From NCBI GenBank assembly GCA_033762375.1, contig JANRLQ010000102.1, positions 1-64,000 of the forward strand: a DNA stretch of 64,000 bases, written 5' to 3'. A program made the translations under genes and the position numbers. Below the pieces are notes generated by a model, which worked only from the letters and a program-made list of their open reading frames with translations, was not told where the DNA came from and did not search any database. Shown piece after piece: positions 20,101 through 27,056 of this stretch; the first letter of the stretch is position 1, and each line of letters opens with the position of its first letter. This stretch comes from RDXT01 sp033762375. GTDB taxonomy: Bacteria; Bacteroidota; Bacteroidia; J057.

Positions 20101-20686
20101 GCAGGTATATGCCAAAGGACTTGGTGTCCATGCCTACTCCCGGATTACGTATGAGATCGGAGGACGTCATGACCGGTTTGTAAGCAGGGTCGGGCTGGAT
20201 GACGAGACTTTTGGGAACGGATCAGTGCAGTTTGAAGTCTGGGGAGATGGAACCCTGCTCTACAGCAGTCCCCGCCTCACGGGAGCAGACCCTGCCCTGG
20301 ACCTCGATATTCCGGTACGTGGAGTACAGCGTCTGGTGCTGGTGGTACAGGAGGGCGGCGATGGCAATGGGTATGACCATGCCGACTGGGCTGATGCCCG
20401 CCTGATCACCTGCGAGCCACCTCTCGCCCCGGCTGCCATCACCGTCTATCCCAACCCCAGCGACGATACCCGGACCCTGTGGGTTGAGTACATTCAGCCT
20501 GAACACGTAGCCCTCAATCTCACGATGTTTGATGCGCAGGGGCGCAGCGTATACGTGCGGCATGTCGCTGAAGAAACCCGGCAGGGACTCCTGCAAATCC
20601 CCCTGGAGGGACTTCGGGCCGGGGTGTATATCCTGCGTGTGAGCGGCCCTGACTGGACTGAGGTGCGGAAGGTAGTGGTACAATAA
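17105..20686 (+). CDS. Secreted mosaic: sugar dehydrogenase, diheme cytochrome, ricin lectin, NPCBM and T9SS sorting domain
   Basis: A 1193-residue secreted protein. An N-terminal membrane signal (LLAALIPGIVLWVLAYAPL) precedes a glucose/sorbosone-dehydrogenase-type beta-propeller (about 60-470; GMALHPEFG, FGPDGFLYVSVGDEGSG, GLRSPHRIAWD, GDVGQGTREEVD), which binds PQQ in its relatives. Next comes a region like the SO2930-type diheme cytochromes, with heme-attachment motifs CMTCH (636-640) and CAFCH (714-718). A ricin-type beta-trefoil follows (about 800-955, three QQW/HQLW-type repeats), then an NPCBM domain (about 965-1105; GLGVHAYSRITYEI) and a T9SS type A sorting domain (ITVYPNPSDD to the end). 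The likely role is extracellular sugar oxidation with electrons passed to its own hemes while bound to carbohydrate; this is inferred. It stands alone. Confidence 0.88.
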   Translation: MARQIPFNYHKWLLAALIPGIVLWVLAYAPLMPPPPPGLDRVDPMGAYLNGVFPDAPPTGTGPGAYELENAFPLLTFVDPLKIVEVPGQAQMMVLGKNGHIWSFDKTPTAAQKTLVLDISARTLIEGDGGALGMALHPEFGQAGSPHRGYLYVWYRYAPILQTITGPNPQGGEQYGYLRLSRFTLEDGAATINPASEYVLIQQFDRNGWHNGGDMFFGPDGFLYVSVGDEGSGDDGYNVTQRLDYCLFGGILRLDVDQRGGNISHPIRRQPQTQSPPPPGWPGSFTQGYFIPNDNPWQDENGGVLEEFYAIGLRSPHRIAWDDPTGDIWVGDVGQGTREEVDIVHKGDNLQWPFREGTIAGAKPQPIPLIGTSRGPVYNYPRDQGTCVIGGFVYRGSKFPDLQGRYLFGDHTTLNVYTLTPDPAGTPIINPMLNVPYGTGQGDKAGISAFGTDSDGNIYLLKLNGTGLDGGLIYQLRSKAPVADPPARLSELGVFTDMASLTPVPGILPYGVNAPLWSDRAAKYRWIALPQDGTFNDAWEKVNFRTEDYWTFPAGTVFIKHFELPVDEAQPEVIRRLETRFFVVTAEGAYGLTYKWNPEGTEAYLLTGADTLTHQVARADGSLYAQTWDFPSRQQCMTCHNANAGYVLGVRTRQLNGDLAYPGGTTGNQLETWEHLGIFNQAIGDPAQLPSSAYISDAQATPEYRVRSYLDANCAFCHRPNGVEAAFDGRSLTALYDQNHIYTNAISHSSPQGVLIAPGDPNVSILYQRDNSTGADAMPPIAKNLRDPVYIAVLEGWITTLAPGLPPMIADGWVTLTARHSGKVAGVDQASQEAGTPVVQAAADGSDHQQWHFQHIGGGKYRIMAAHSLMALSLEDWRPGRGAAVIQAPWRGQQHQLWYLRTAPNGAFYIVSAYNGLLLDVFSSQTGDGAALIAWTETQGTNQQWTLLPADGPACGYERTVYLSDLSWTGTPENGWGPVSRDRSNGEQEAGGNPITLDGQVYAKGLGVHAYSRITYEIGGRHDRFVSRVGLDDETFGNGSVQFEVWGDGTLLYSSPRLTGADPALDLDIPVRGVQRLVLVVQEGGDGNGYDHADWADARLITCEPPLAPAAITVYPNPSDDTRTLWVEYIQPEHVALNLTMFDAQGRSVYVRHVAEETRQGLLQIPLEGLRAGVYILRVSGPDWTEVRKVVVQ

Positions 20687-20702
20687 GGGCAGAGCTGCGG
20701 TA

Positions 20703-20768
20703 CGTTTGTTCACGCAGACGACACGGTTGTGCACGCGGGTGACACGGTTGTACATCGGCGGGTACACG
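20703..20768. repeat. Three imperfect tandem units of about 21 bases
   Basis: After the large dehydrogenase gene, three units share the pattern GTTGTnCACGCnGGnGACACG: 20705-20724, 20725-20745 and 20746-20768. The third is the most diverged. The repeat lies in the 127-base gap before a lipoprotein gene. Its role is unknown; it could be a protein-binding array or a relic of slippage. Confidence 0.5.
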
Positions 20769-20813
20769 GTATAGTTTGTCGCTGTATATTGATTGAAACA
20801 ACTATTTTCAGTC

Positions 20814-21215
20814 ATGAAACGAGTCCTATACCTGTGTTTATGGGCACTGGGCATGCTGATGGCCTGCCAGCCTGAGCGGATTGAGCCTGCCAGTGCGCTC
20901 ACAGCCCCGCTGCCGCCAGGGACAGAAACTGCCGCGCAACCCCCAAAGGCACCGACCCGCAACTGTCAGGTCACCGTGGTGAATGCGAGTACAAACGCAT
21001 TTGCGCATATGATGATCACCTTAAGCCCTGACCTGGCAGGGATGACATCGGGCCCTATGCATTGTCCGATCAGTCCCGGTGCGCAGATGAAAATCTGCTT
21101 GCCGGTAGGAGAGGTGACCCTGTACACCTTCAGCAATATGTATCAGTTCAGCGACCCTATCCGGGTGACAATAGGAACAGAGCCGATGACCCTGCGGCTG
21201 AAGTCCGGGTACTAA
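20814..21215 (+). CDS. Small lipoprotein of unknown function
   Basis: A 133-residue protein with a lipoprotein signal (YLCLWALGMLMAC), a Pro/Ala-rich linker (about 25-55) and a small beta-rich domain (NCQVTVVNASTNAFAHMMI to RVTIGTEPMTLRLKSGY). The start at 20814 gives MKRVLYLCLW directly; the frame is open seven codons upstream. I do not recognise the domain. The gene is convergent with the cytochrome b5-like gene, with five bases between their ends. Confidence 0.7.
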   Translation: MKRVLYLCLWALGMLMACQPERIEPASALTAPLPPGTETAAQPPKAPTRNCQVTVVNASTNAFAHMMITLSPDLAGMTSGPMHCPISPGAQMKICLPVGEVTLYTFSNMYQFSDPIRVTIGTEPMTLRLKSGY

Positions 21216-21220
21216 CCCGC

Positions 21221-21460
21221 TCAGATGAGCTTGCCGACGACCTTGAGCCGCCGGAATACCTCAGCCCGGTGGGGAGCCTGCGCCAGTTCCTCCGTGAGGT
21301 CCTGCCCTGCCCAGTGGCCATAGTGAACCCCCTGCCGCCAGTGGCGGCTGGGGGTTGCGTCATAAATGATCCCCGCATAGGCGACCCAGATTTCGTCCCG
21401 GTCATTGCCATTGCGGAGGGCCAGTTGGGCGCGTGTATAGGAAACCTCGTTGTCTGGCAT
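21221..21460 (-). CDS. Small cytochrome b5-like heme-binding protein
   Basis: A 79-residue single-domain protein of the bacterial cytochrome b5-like type (COG4892). It begins YTRAQLALRNGNDRDEIWVA, then GIIYDATPSRHWRQG, then the YGHWAGQDLTEEL segment, matching the b5 pattern VxGxVYDVTxSxxW and HxGxDLTxxL. Candidate axial His residues lie in SRHWRQGVHYGHWAG. No signal peptide or membrane anchor is present, so it is probably cytoplasmic. Its ATG overlaps the asd stop codon by one base (TGATG), so it is probably translated by coupling with asd. Electron-transfer partner is unknown. Confidence 0.78.
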   Translation of the reverse strand: MPDNEVSYTRAQLALRNGNDRDEIWVAYAGIIYDATPSRHWRQGVHYGHWAGQDLTEELAQAPHRAEVFRRLKVVGKLI

Positions 21461-22443
21461 CAGGCAGGGATACCGAGCAGGTGCATGGCGATCTGGACCG
21501 CATTGGTAGCGGCACCCTTGCGGAGGTTGTCCGCTACGATCCAGAGATTGAGGGCATTGTCAGCGGAGTCATCCCGGCGGATACGGCCCACAAATACCTC
21601 ATTGCGGCCATGTGCAGCCCGCGGCGTGGGATATACATTGTGCTGGATATCGTCCATGACGATCACCCCCGGCGTGGCAGCCAGCAGGGCCTTGATCTCG
21701 CTGATCTCAAACGGATGCTCCGTCTCGATATTGACCGTCTCCGAGTGCCCGCCGATGACAGGTACCCGCACAGCCGTGGCCGTGATGCGGATGCTGTCAT
21801 CCCCCATGATTTTGCGGGTTTCATTGACGAGTTTCATTTCTTCCTTGGTGTAGTCATTGTCCAGAAACACATCACACTGCGGGATACAGTTCAGGTCAAT
21901 CCGGGTGGGATAAATCTGTACCGCTTCGCGGCCTTCGCGCTCAGCCATGAGCTGGTCCACTGCCGCCTTGCCGGTGCCGGTGACACTCTGGTAGGTAGAG
22001 ATCACGAGGCGTTTGATGCGATATTGGCGATGGATAGGGGCCAGGGCCACGACCATCTGGATGGTAGAGCAGTTAGGGTTGGCGATGAGGCGGCTGTTGC
22101 CGATGGCACCCAGGTTGACCTCCGGCACCACGAGGGGGACATGCGGCTCCATGCGCCAGGCGGAGGAGTTGTCTATCACCAGGGCCCCGGCGTCCACGTA
22201 TCGCTGCGCGTATGCTTTGCTGGTGCTGCCGCCGGCTGAGAACAAGGCAATGTCCGGACGGGCCTCAATCCCCTGCTCAATGGTGACCACCGTCCACGAT
22301 TTACCCTTAAACTCGATCTGTTTGCCCGCAGACTTCTCAGAAGCCACCGGAATCAGTTCCGTAACCGGAAAATTCATTTCGGCGAGGACCGTCAGCATCT
22401 CTGTCCCGACCAGACCCGTAGCACCTACTACAGCAACACGCAT
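21460..22443 (-). CDS. asd: Aspartate-semialdehyde dehydrogenase
   Basis: NADPH-dependent reduction of aspartyl phosphate to aspartate semialdehyde, the branch point to lysine/diaminopimelate, threonine and methionine. Of 327 residues, the Rossmann motif is MRVAVVGATGLVGTEM, the catalytic Cys125 is in NPNCSTIQ, and the substrate-binding parts include VPVIGGHSETV with the active-site His. The start at 22443 gives the canonical N-terminus; an upstream extension of 21 codons in the frame is AT-rich leader. It may supply the same methionine route as metX/metY at 42-45 kb. It is the first gene of a two-gene unit with the b5-like gene. Confidence 0.96.
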   Translation of the reverse strand: MRVAVVGATGLVGTEMLTVLAEMNFPVTELIPVASEKSAGKQIEFKGKSWTVVTIEQGIEARPDIALFSAGGSTSKAYAQRYVDAGALVIDNSSAWRMEPHVPLVVPEVNLGAIGNSRLIANPNCSTIQMVVALAPIHRQYRIKRLVISTYQSVTGTGKAAVDQLMAEREGREAVQIYPTRIDLNCIPQCDVFLDNDYTKEEMKLVNETRKIMGDDSIRITATAVRVPVIGGHSETVNIETEHPFEISEIKALLAATPGVIVMDDIQHNVYPTPRAAHGRNEVFVGRIRRDDSADNALNLWIVADNLRKGAATNAVQIAMHLLGIPA

Positions 22444-22481
22444 GGGAATTGGATTGATTAGTAAAATGGAAAAAACAAGTG

Positions 22482-22489
22482 CAAAATTA
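22482..22489 (-). promoter_or_regulatory. Probable -7 promoter element for asd
   Basis: On the minus strand this reads TAATTTTG, an exact match to the Bacteroidota TAnnTTTG element, 39 bases before the asd start codon. A well-spaced -33 TTTG is not clear. Confidence 0.5.
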
Positions 22490-22833
22490 AACAAAAATAC
22501 CAACAAAAACCAGACCTGCCGATCATATTGGCAGGGTGATTCCCATTATACGGGGTAGCATAGGTTTGGATCGGGGGTTTGTGCCCTGGGCTGTATTTTT
22601 TTGGGGATGAAACGTGGAGGTGTATTTTTTGATAAACATTACTCAGGTTGAATATCGTCTCCTATTTTAAAAAAAACGCAGGTTTGATGATTAACGCTCC
22701 ACAGCATTGTCATAGGACACTAAGATATGTATCAAATTTATGCTAATGGTTTTATCGGTTAGTTGGAATTTAAAGAATACAGGCAAAAAATAGATACAAT
22801 TTTTATGATAATAAAAGAGTATTTGTTATATTT
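22490..22833. other. AT-rich gap between asd and the EAD cassette
   Basis: About 340 bases without a plausible gene. Base composition changes from GC-rich to AT-rich within it, at roughly 22560-22650. A short inverted repeat, CTGCC/GGCAG (22515-22536), lies near its start. It should contain the promoter of the cassette that begins at 22834; the sequence GTATTTG near 22820 is a weak -7 candidate. Confidence 0.45.
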
Positions 22834-23775
22834 ATGTTACAAACTCAAAATACCAATCTTATGCGTAATTTTAATGCAACATTTAAAATTTTTGTAAGTT
22901 TTATACTTACCGTATTTTATCTGGGCACCTTCTTAAGGAGCTTGTCTTCAATTTTAGGAGAATATAGGGGTGGTGGTTTTATCGTATTCATTTGGTCAAT
23001 AGTTCAGGTATTAATCCTGGCATGTATTGTTTTTAGTATTTTTGCTTATGTCCAGGATTCAACCAGAGAAAATCTTGAGAAAGATAAATTCCAGAAATTT
23101 GACTTGTTCTTCCGATATGGCCAGAATGTCTATAGCTTGGTACTCCCCATTGCTGTAGGAGCCAATAGTGATATGGGAAAAGCAGAAAGCCTGGGTAAAA
23201 TGTTACTGGAACAACTGAGGGATGGGGCTAAAGAATATCTGAAATTGGATAATAGACAGGTGCATATTGAGTCACTCAGGATTATTGACGCAGATAAACC
23301 ATCGGATGAAAGAGAGTTTGTCAGGATAGGGTATGCAAGTGTTCGAAAAACCTTAGCTACTTTTTTTATTAATATTCATTTGCTCGGAAATACGATAATT
23401 GCTAACTATTTCTATTTTTTCAGGGGGCAGATTAAGTGGTATGAAGTTTGGTTTTTTATCGTGACGTCTCCCGTCCATGTCTGGAGTTGGTTTTTGAGAT
23501 GGTTTAGAAATCTTCATAGCGTAAAAACAAGTATTAGCTATGGAGAATATGCAAATTCTTACGATAAAATAGATATTACGTCTTTTGAACAAGGATGTTT
23601 GTACTTTTTGCAATTTCAGACATTGCAGTTTCTGGAAAAAAACGGACTTATGACTGAAAGCGCTAAAACGGTTATTGTCCAGCAGTTTAATGGGATAAAA
23701 ATTAACAGCAACAACTCTACATTATCCTTTGGGAATATCGGAAGCACTATTCAGAATGCTATTTCAGCCAAATAA
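22834..23775 (+). CDS. Membrane protein with C-terminal Gln/Asn-rich beta motif, candidate effector or sensor
   Basis: A 313-residue protein of no family I recognise. Two clear N-terminal membrane helices (about 14-36 and 50-73) precede a soluble part (about 74-175). Two more hydrophobic stretches follow at about 175-200 and 208-226. The last 35 residues are Gln/Asn/Ser/Gly-rich: QQFNGIKINSN near 283-293 and LSFGNIGSTIQ near 298-308. The next protein begins with a closely similar segment (QQF..ITIT...FGN..SDI). The gene is AT-rich with codon use unlike its neighbours, suggesting transfer. Start may be 22834 or 22861 (MRNFNATF). The partner starts seven bases after its stop, so the two form an operon. 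A role as membrane effector triggered through the C-terminal motif is inference. Confidence 0.7.
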   Translation: MLQTQNTNLMRNFNATFKIFVSFILTVFYLGTFLRSLSSILGEYRGGGFIVFIWSIVQVLILACIVFSIFAYVQDSTRENLEKDKFQKFDLFFRYGQNVYSLVLPIAVGANSDMGKAESLGKMLLEQLRDGAKEYLKLDNRQVHIESLRIIDADKPSDEREFVRIGYASVRKTLATFFINIHLLGNTIIANYFYFFRGQIKWYEVWFFIVTSPVHVWSWFLRWFRNLHSVKTSISYGEYANSYDKIDITSFEQGCLYFLQFQTLQFLEKNGLMTESAKTVIVQQFNGIKINSNNSTLSFGNIGSTIQNAISAK

Positions 23776-23781
23776 CAAGTG

Positions 23782-24177
23782 ATGAAAAAGGAAAAAAAAT
23801 CTATTAACCAACAATTCCAGAATATCACCATTACAGGTGGTCAGGGAGTTGTATTTGGTAATGTTAATTCTGACATAACGACAGAAATTAACACCAGTCC
23901 CAAGCAGGAGTCAGTTGCTGATGCCGGGGATGAAAGTCTTATTAATATCATTCAGGAACTGATTGCACAGAATAAGATAGAAGAGGCACTTGAGGAAGCT
24001 TCACGTTATTGTACGCGACAAAATAAGCAGTCCGCTCAACATGAGGTTACACTGCTGAAAGGTCAATTAGCGGACGTACAATCCCGGTATCGTACCAGTC
24101 AGATCGGATTGACGGAGTTGATTACATGGAACACGAAGATCTCAGACGCTTTGTTGAAATTGTCAGCAGCGTTGTAA
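23782..24177 (+). CDS. Adaptor-like protein with N-terminal beta motif and EAD11-like death-adaptor domain
   Basis: A 131-residue soluble protein. Residues about 10-35 (QQFQNITITGGQGV then VFGNVNSDI) form a short Gln/Asn/Gly beta motif resembling the tail of the upstream protein. Residues about 50-131 resemble effector-associated domain 11 (EAD11): INIIQELIAQNKIEEALEEA, then HEVTLLKGQLADVQSRY, then GLTELITWNTKISDALLKL. In known EAD11 proteins the same order is seen (LIAxGKxxEALxxL, LLxxRxxxLxxxxxxGxIxxxExxxxxNxIxxALLxL). EADs are small adaptor domains that recruit NTPases, proteases or toxins in bacterial conflict systems. A GTG at 23779 could also start it. The operonic membrane protein is the likely partner. 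No EAD-bearing NTPase lies nearby. Confidence 0.65.
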   Translation: MKKEKKSINQQFQNITITGGQGVVFGNVNSDITTEINTSPKQESVADAGDESLINIIQELIAQNKIEEALEEASRYCTRQNKQSAQHEVTLLKGQLADVQSRYRTSQIGLTELITWNTKISDALLKLSAAL

Positions 24178-24289
24178 ATGTGCTGATCTTAATGAAGTTG
24201 CAACACTAAGGTCATAAACCACTAACGAGGTATCCGGTGTCATAATCAACCAGACGACACCGGGTTGGCAGACCCGTACACATCCATTA
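24178..24289. other. Gap downstream of the EAD cassette
   Basis: Short non-coding AT-rich stretch between the cassette and the palindrome at 24290. It contains GGTGTCATAATCAACCAGA and ACACCGGGTTGG segments with no clear function. Confidence 0.3.
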
Positions 24290-24330
24290 TTTTAAGTTTA
24301 CTAAACCTCTAAGGTTTAGTAAACTTAAAA
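24290..24330. repeat. Perfect palindrome, first copy of a dispersed repeat
   Basis: The arms TTTTAAGTTTACTAAACCT (24290-24308) and AGGTTTAGTAAACTTAAAA (24312-24330) are perfectly complementary with a three-base loop. The same core (TTTAAGTTTACTAAACC) recurs at 43175-43212. It lies between the EAD cassette and the convergent aldehyde dehydrogenase, where it may act as a two-way terminator, though no U-run follows. A partial third copy (CCTTTTAAACCTTAGACC) lies at once to the right. Confidence 0.8.
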
Positions 24331-24356
24331 CCTTTTAAACCTTAGACCTTAAAACT

Positions 24357-25796
24357 TTACGGCCGGTCCCAGGGCAGCGAGTACGTTTTGAGATAGGTAT
24401 AGGCCTTCATGGCCTCCAGGACCCCTTCTTTGTACCCGAGGCCGGAGTCCTTGATCCCTCCAAAGGGAGACCACTCGAGGCGGTAGCTGGGGGCTTCGTT
24501 GACATTGACGGTGCCGGTCTCCAGCTCAGTGATGACCCGCTGCATCACGTCCCAGCGATGGGTCACCACAGCACCGGACAGGCCGTAGGGCGTGTCATTG
24601 GCGATGCGGATGGCCTCATCCAGGGTATTAAATCGCAGGATCGAGGCGATGGGCCCGAAGGTCTCCGTGCTGACGAGGGGGAAGTGGTTCTGGAGGTGAT
24701 CCACAACTGTGGGCCGGTACAGGGCACCGTCGCGGATATTGCCGGTCAGGAGGGTGGCCCCCCTGCCTACGGCGTCTTTGACTTTTTCTTCCATCGAGAT
24801 GGCCGCCTGCCCGGAGATAACCGTACCGACCTGGGTATCAGGATCGTAAGGATCATCACAGCGCAATGCTGCGGCACGTGCCGCCAGCGCCTCTGCAAAC
24901 CGGTCAGCAATCCCCGCCTGCACCAGAAACCGCCGGATACAGGTACACCGCTGGCCTGAGTTTTTGAAAATACCGCTCACCGCAATGTCAGCGGCGGCCT
25001 CCGGGTCGTAGTCGTCCATGATGATCATGACCGAACTCCCGCCCAGCTCCAGCACCAGTTTTTTGTACCCGGCCTCGCGGGCGATCTGCTTGCCGATGGC
25101 ACTGCTGCCCGTGAAGGATACCAGGGTGATGTCCGGGTGGCTGGTGAGCAGCGGGGCCAGGGCCGGAACATCGCCATTGACCACGGTCAGGGCCTCCGGC
25201 GGGAGTCCGCAGTCGTAGGCCAGCCGCGCAAAATAATAGGCCGAAAGAGGTGTTTTTTCAGACGGCTTGAGGATGACCTTGTTATTGGTCGCAATAGCCG
25301 GGGCGATCTTGTGGGCCACCTGGTTCATGGGGTGGTTAAAGGGCGTAATGGCCGAGATCAGCCGCAGCGGTTGGCGCATGGTATAGATGCGCCGGTTGCG
25401 TCCCTGGGCTGTGATGTCGCAGGGATATACTTCGGAGTCGTCCTGGAGGGCACCGATCGCCGCAAACCGGAGTACATCAGCCACCCGTATGACCTCATAC
25501 TGCGTATCTTGGAGGGACAGTCCCGTCTCATCGGTGATCATCCGGCCCAGGGGAGCGATCTCGGTCATGATATGGTCAGCCATCCGGTTGAGGATCTGGC
25601 TGCGCTCGTACCGGCTCAGGCTCAGCCTGACAGGGGCGGCAGCCTCAATGGCAGCCTGCACCTGCTCGGGATCGGCGTGGCTGATCCGGCCGGTCTGCTG
25701 TCCGCTCCACGGGCTGATGACGGGGAGCCACCGGCCTGAGAAAACTTCTGCTCCGCCGATCAGGCTCCCAAATTCTCTGGTATCTGAAGAAATCAT
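24357..25796 (-). CDS. phnY: Aldehyde dehydrogenase, probable phosphonoacetaldehyde dehydrogenase (PhnY)
   Basis: A 479-residue NAD(P)+-dependent aldehyde dehydrogenase. The fold motifs are complete: TPFNHPMNQVAHKIAPA, the coenzyme site SFTGSSAIGKQI, the general base Glu in LELGGSS, and the catalytic Cys in NSGQRCTCI. PhnY oxidises phosphonoacetaldehyde to phosphonoacetate in 2-aminoethylphosphonate breakdown. The assignment rests on position: the gene begins 42 bases after phnA, whose product hydrolyses phosphonoacetate. On sequence alone it could be another short-chain or semialdehyde dehydrogenase, so the symbol is provisional. It is the last gene of the operon. Confidence 0.8.
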   Translation of the reverse strand: MISSDTREFGSLIGGAEVFSGRWLPVISPWSGQQTGRISHADPEQVQAAIEAAAPVRLSLSRYERSQILNRMADHIMTEIAPLGRMITDETGLSLQDTQYEVIRVADVLRFAAIGALQDDSEVYPCDITAQGRNRRIYTMRQPLRLISAITPFNHPMNQVAHKIAPAIATNNKVILKPSEKTPLSAYYFARLAYDCGLPPEALTVVNGDVPALAPLLTSHPDITLVSFTGSSAIGKQIAREAGYKKLVLELGGSSVMIIMDDYDPEAAADIAVSGIFKNSGQRCTCIRRFLVQAGIADRFAEALAARAAALRCDDPYDPDTQVGTVISGQAAISMEEKVKDAVGRGATLLTGNIRDGALYRPTVVDHLQNHFPLVSTETFGPIASILRFNTLDEAIRIANDTPYGLSGAVVTHRWDVMQRVITELETGTVNVNEAPSYRLEWSPFGGIKDSGLGYKEGVLEAMKAYTYLKTYSLPWDRP

Positions 25797-25838
25797 CGTA
25801 TTTCGCTGAAAAAGAAAGAAATAAACGCTGCCCGGCGA

Positions 25839-27056
25839 TCAGGCGATGCCGTTCAGCAGGTAGTCAAACAGGTCATAGTTGCGGCTGGTGCCTGTAGCCA
25901 GGCGCTCAGCATAGGCAGGGGCCAGCGGGCGGTTGAAGATCATCGGCACCACGGCCTCATGCAGGCCTCCGTGTGAGCGCAGGCCCTCCGCGACAACCGA
26001 GAGGTCATGCCAGGCCGCTGTGCGCCCGATGACCGTGCTGCGGTCCGACAGGATGACCAACTCGCCGATACGGTCCGGAGGCAGGTGAAAGGCGGCAGCG
26101 GCCTCGTCCCGTGACAGGACTTTCTCAAATCCCGGAACCTCTGACAGGATCTCCCGTGCGCGGGTGACTTCATCCTCAGCCAGATAGACGGTGCCATACG
26201 AACCCAGCGCCCCGTGATGTACCACATAGGGATCGGTGATGGGCAGGATCACCCGGGACGGGATGCCATGATCAGCCAGGATAGACTCAGCGTACCGGAC
26301 ATTGGGAGAGCCATCGGCCTGGGTTTTGTCGTTCATGCCGTGGTCTGCGGTGACCCCGACGATCGCGCCGAGCCGGTCCAGCTCGCCCAGCCACTGGTCT
26401 ATGGCAGCCAGGAAGGCATTGGCCTCCGGGTGGCCGGGAGCGTATTTGTGCTGGACAAAGTCTGTCGTCGTCAGATACATCAGGTCAAAAGGCTCGCGCG
26501 CCAGGAGGCGGGCCCCCGCCTCGATACAATAGACCGAGATGCCCGGATCGTAGATACCCGGCTGCGGGCGTCCCATAAGGGTGCCTTCGACATTTTCGAT
26601 CCCGTTTAGTTCCGTTGTCACCCGGTCCGCAAACTCCGCCGAAAAACACACTCCACCCGCCAGGCCGTGGGCCAGCATGGCCCTGAGTTTGTCTTTGACC
26701 GTCACGACGGCGATCCGCTTGCCTTGCTGGCTCAGCGATGCCAGGATAGACGGTGCCCGCAGGTACCTGGGGTCATTCATCATAACCTCGGCGTCCAGGG
26801 CCTTGTCATAATAATAGTTACCGCAGATGCCGTTGACAGACGGCGGTGCGCCGGTTACCATCGCCATGTTGTTGGGATTGGTAAAGGACGGCACGACGGA
26901 GTGAACCATGCCCATGCTGCCTTCGCGGATAAACCGCTGAAGGTTGGGCATCAGGTCCTTAGCGGCCTCGTAGTAGTCAAAAGAGGTGCCATCCATGCAG
27001 ATGCCCACCACGGGGCCCTGCGGCAGGTTGTAGGTACGATCGTTTACAGTGATCAC
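25839..27056 (-). CDS. phnA: Phosphonoacetate hydrolase
   Basis: A 405-residue metal-dependent hydrolase of the alkaline phosphatase superfamily. It cleaves the C-P bond of phosphonoacetate to acetate and phosphate. The start region holds metal Asp22 (CMDGTSFDY), and the nucleophile Thr59 lies in PSFTNPNN, followed by VTGAPPSVNGICGNYYYD, a hallmark of this enzyme. Further metal ligands are in TTTDFVQHKY, TADHGMND and GLHEA. The start codon is GTG and overlaps the upstream stop by GTGA, indicating translational coupling with the transporter gene. The neighbouring aldehyde dehydrogenase supplies its substrate. A 2-aminoethylphosphonate transaminase (PhnW) is not in the window. Confidence 0.93.
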   Translation of the reverse strand: MITVNDRTYNLPQGPVVGICMDGTSFDYYEAAKDLMPNLQRFIREGSMGMVHSVVPSFTNPNNMAMVTGAPPSVNGICGNYYYDKALDAEVMMNDPRYLRAPSILASLSQQGKRIAVVTVKDKLRAMLAHGLAGGVCFSAEFADRVTTELNGIENVEGTLMGRPQPGIYDPGISVYCIEAGARLLAREPFDLMYLTTTDFVQHKYAPGHPEANAFLAAIDQWLGELDRLGAIVGVTADHGMNDKTQADGSPNVRYAESILADHGIPSRVILPITDPYVVHHGALGSYGTVYLAEDEVTRAREILSEVPGFEKVLSRDEAAAAFHLPPDRIGELVILSDRSTVIGRTAAWHDLSVVAEGLRSHGGLHEAVVPMIFNRPLAPAYAERLATGTSRNYDLFDYLLNGIA

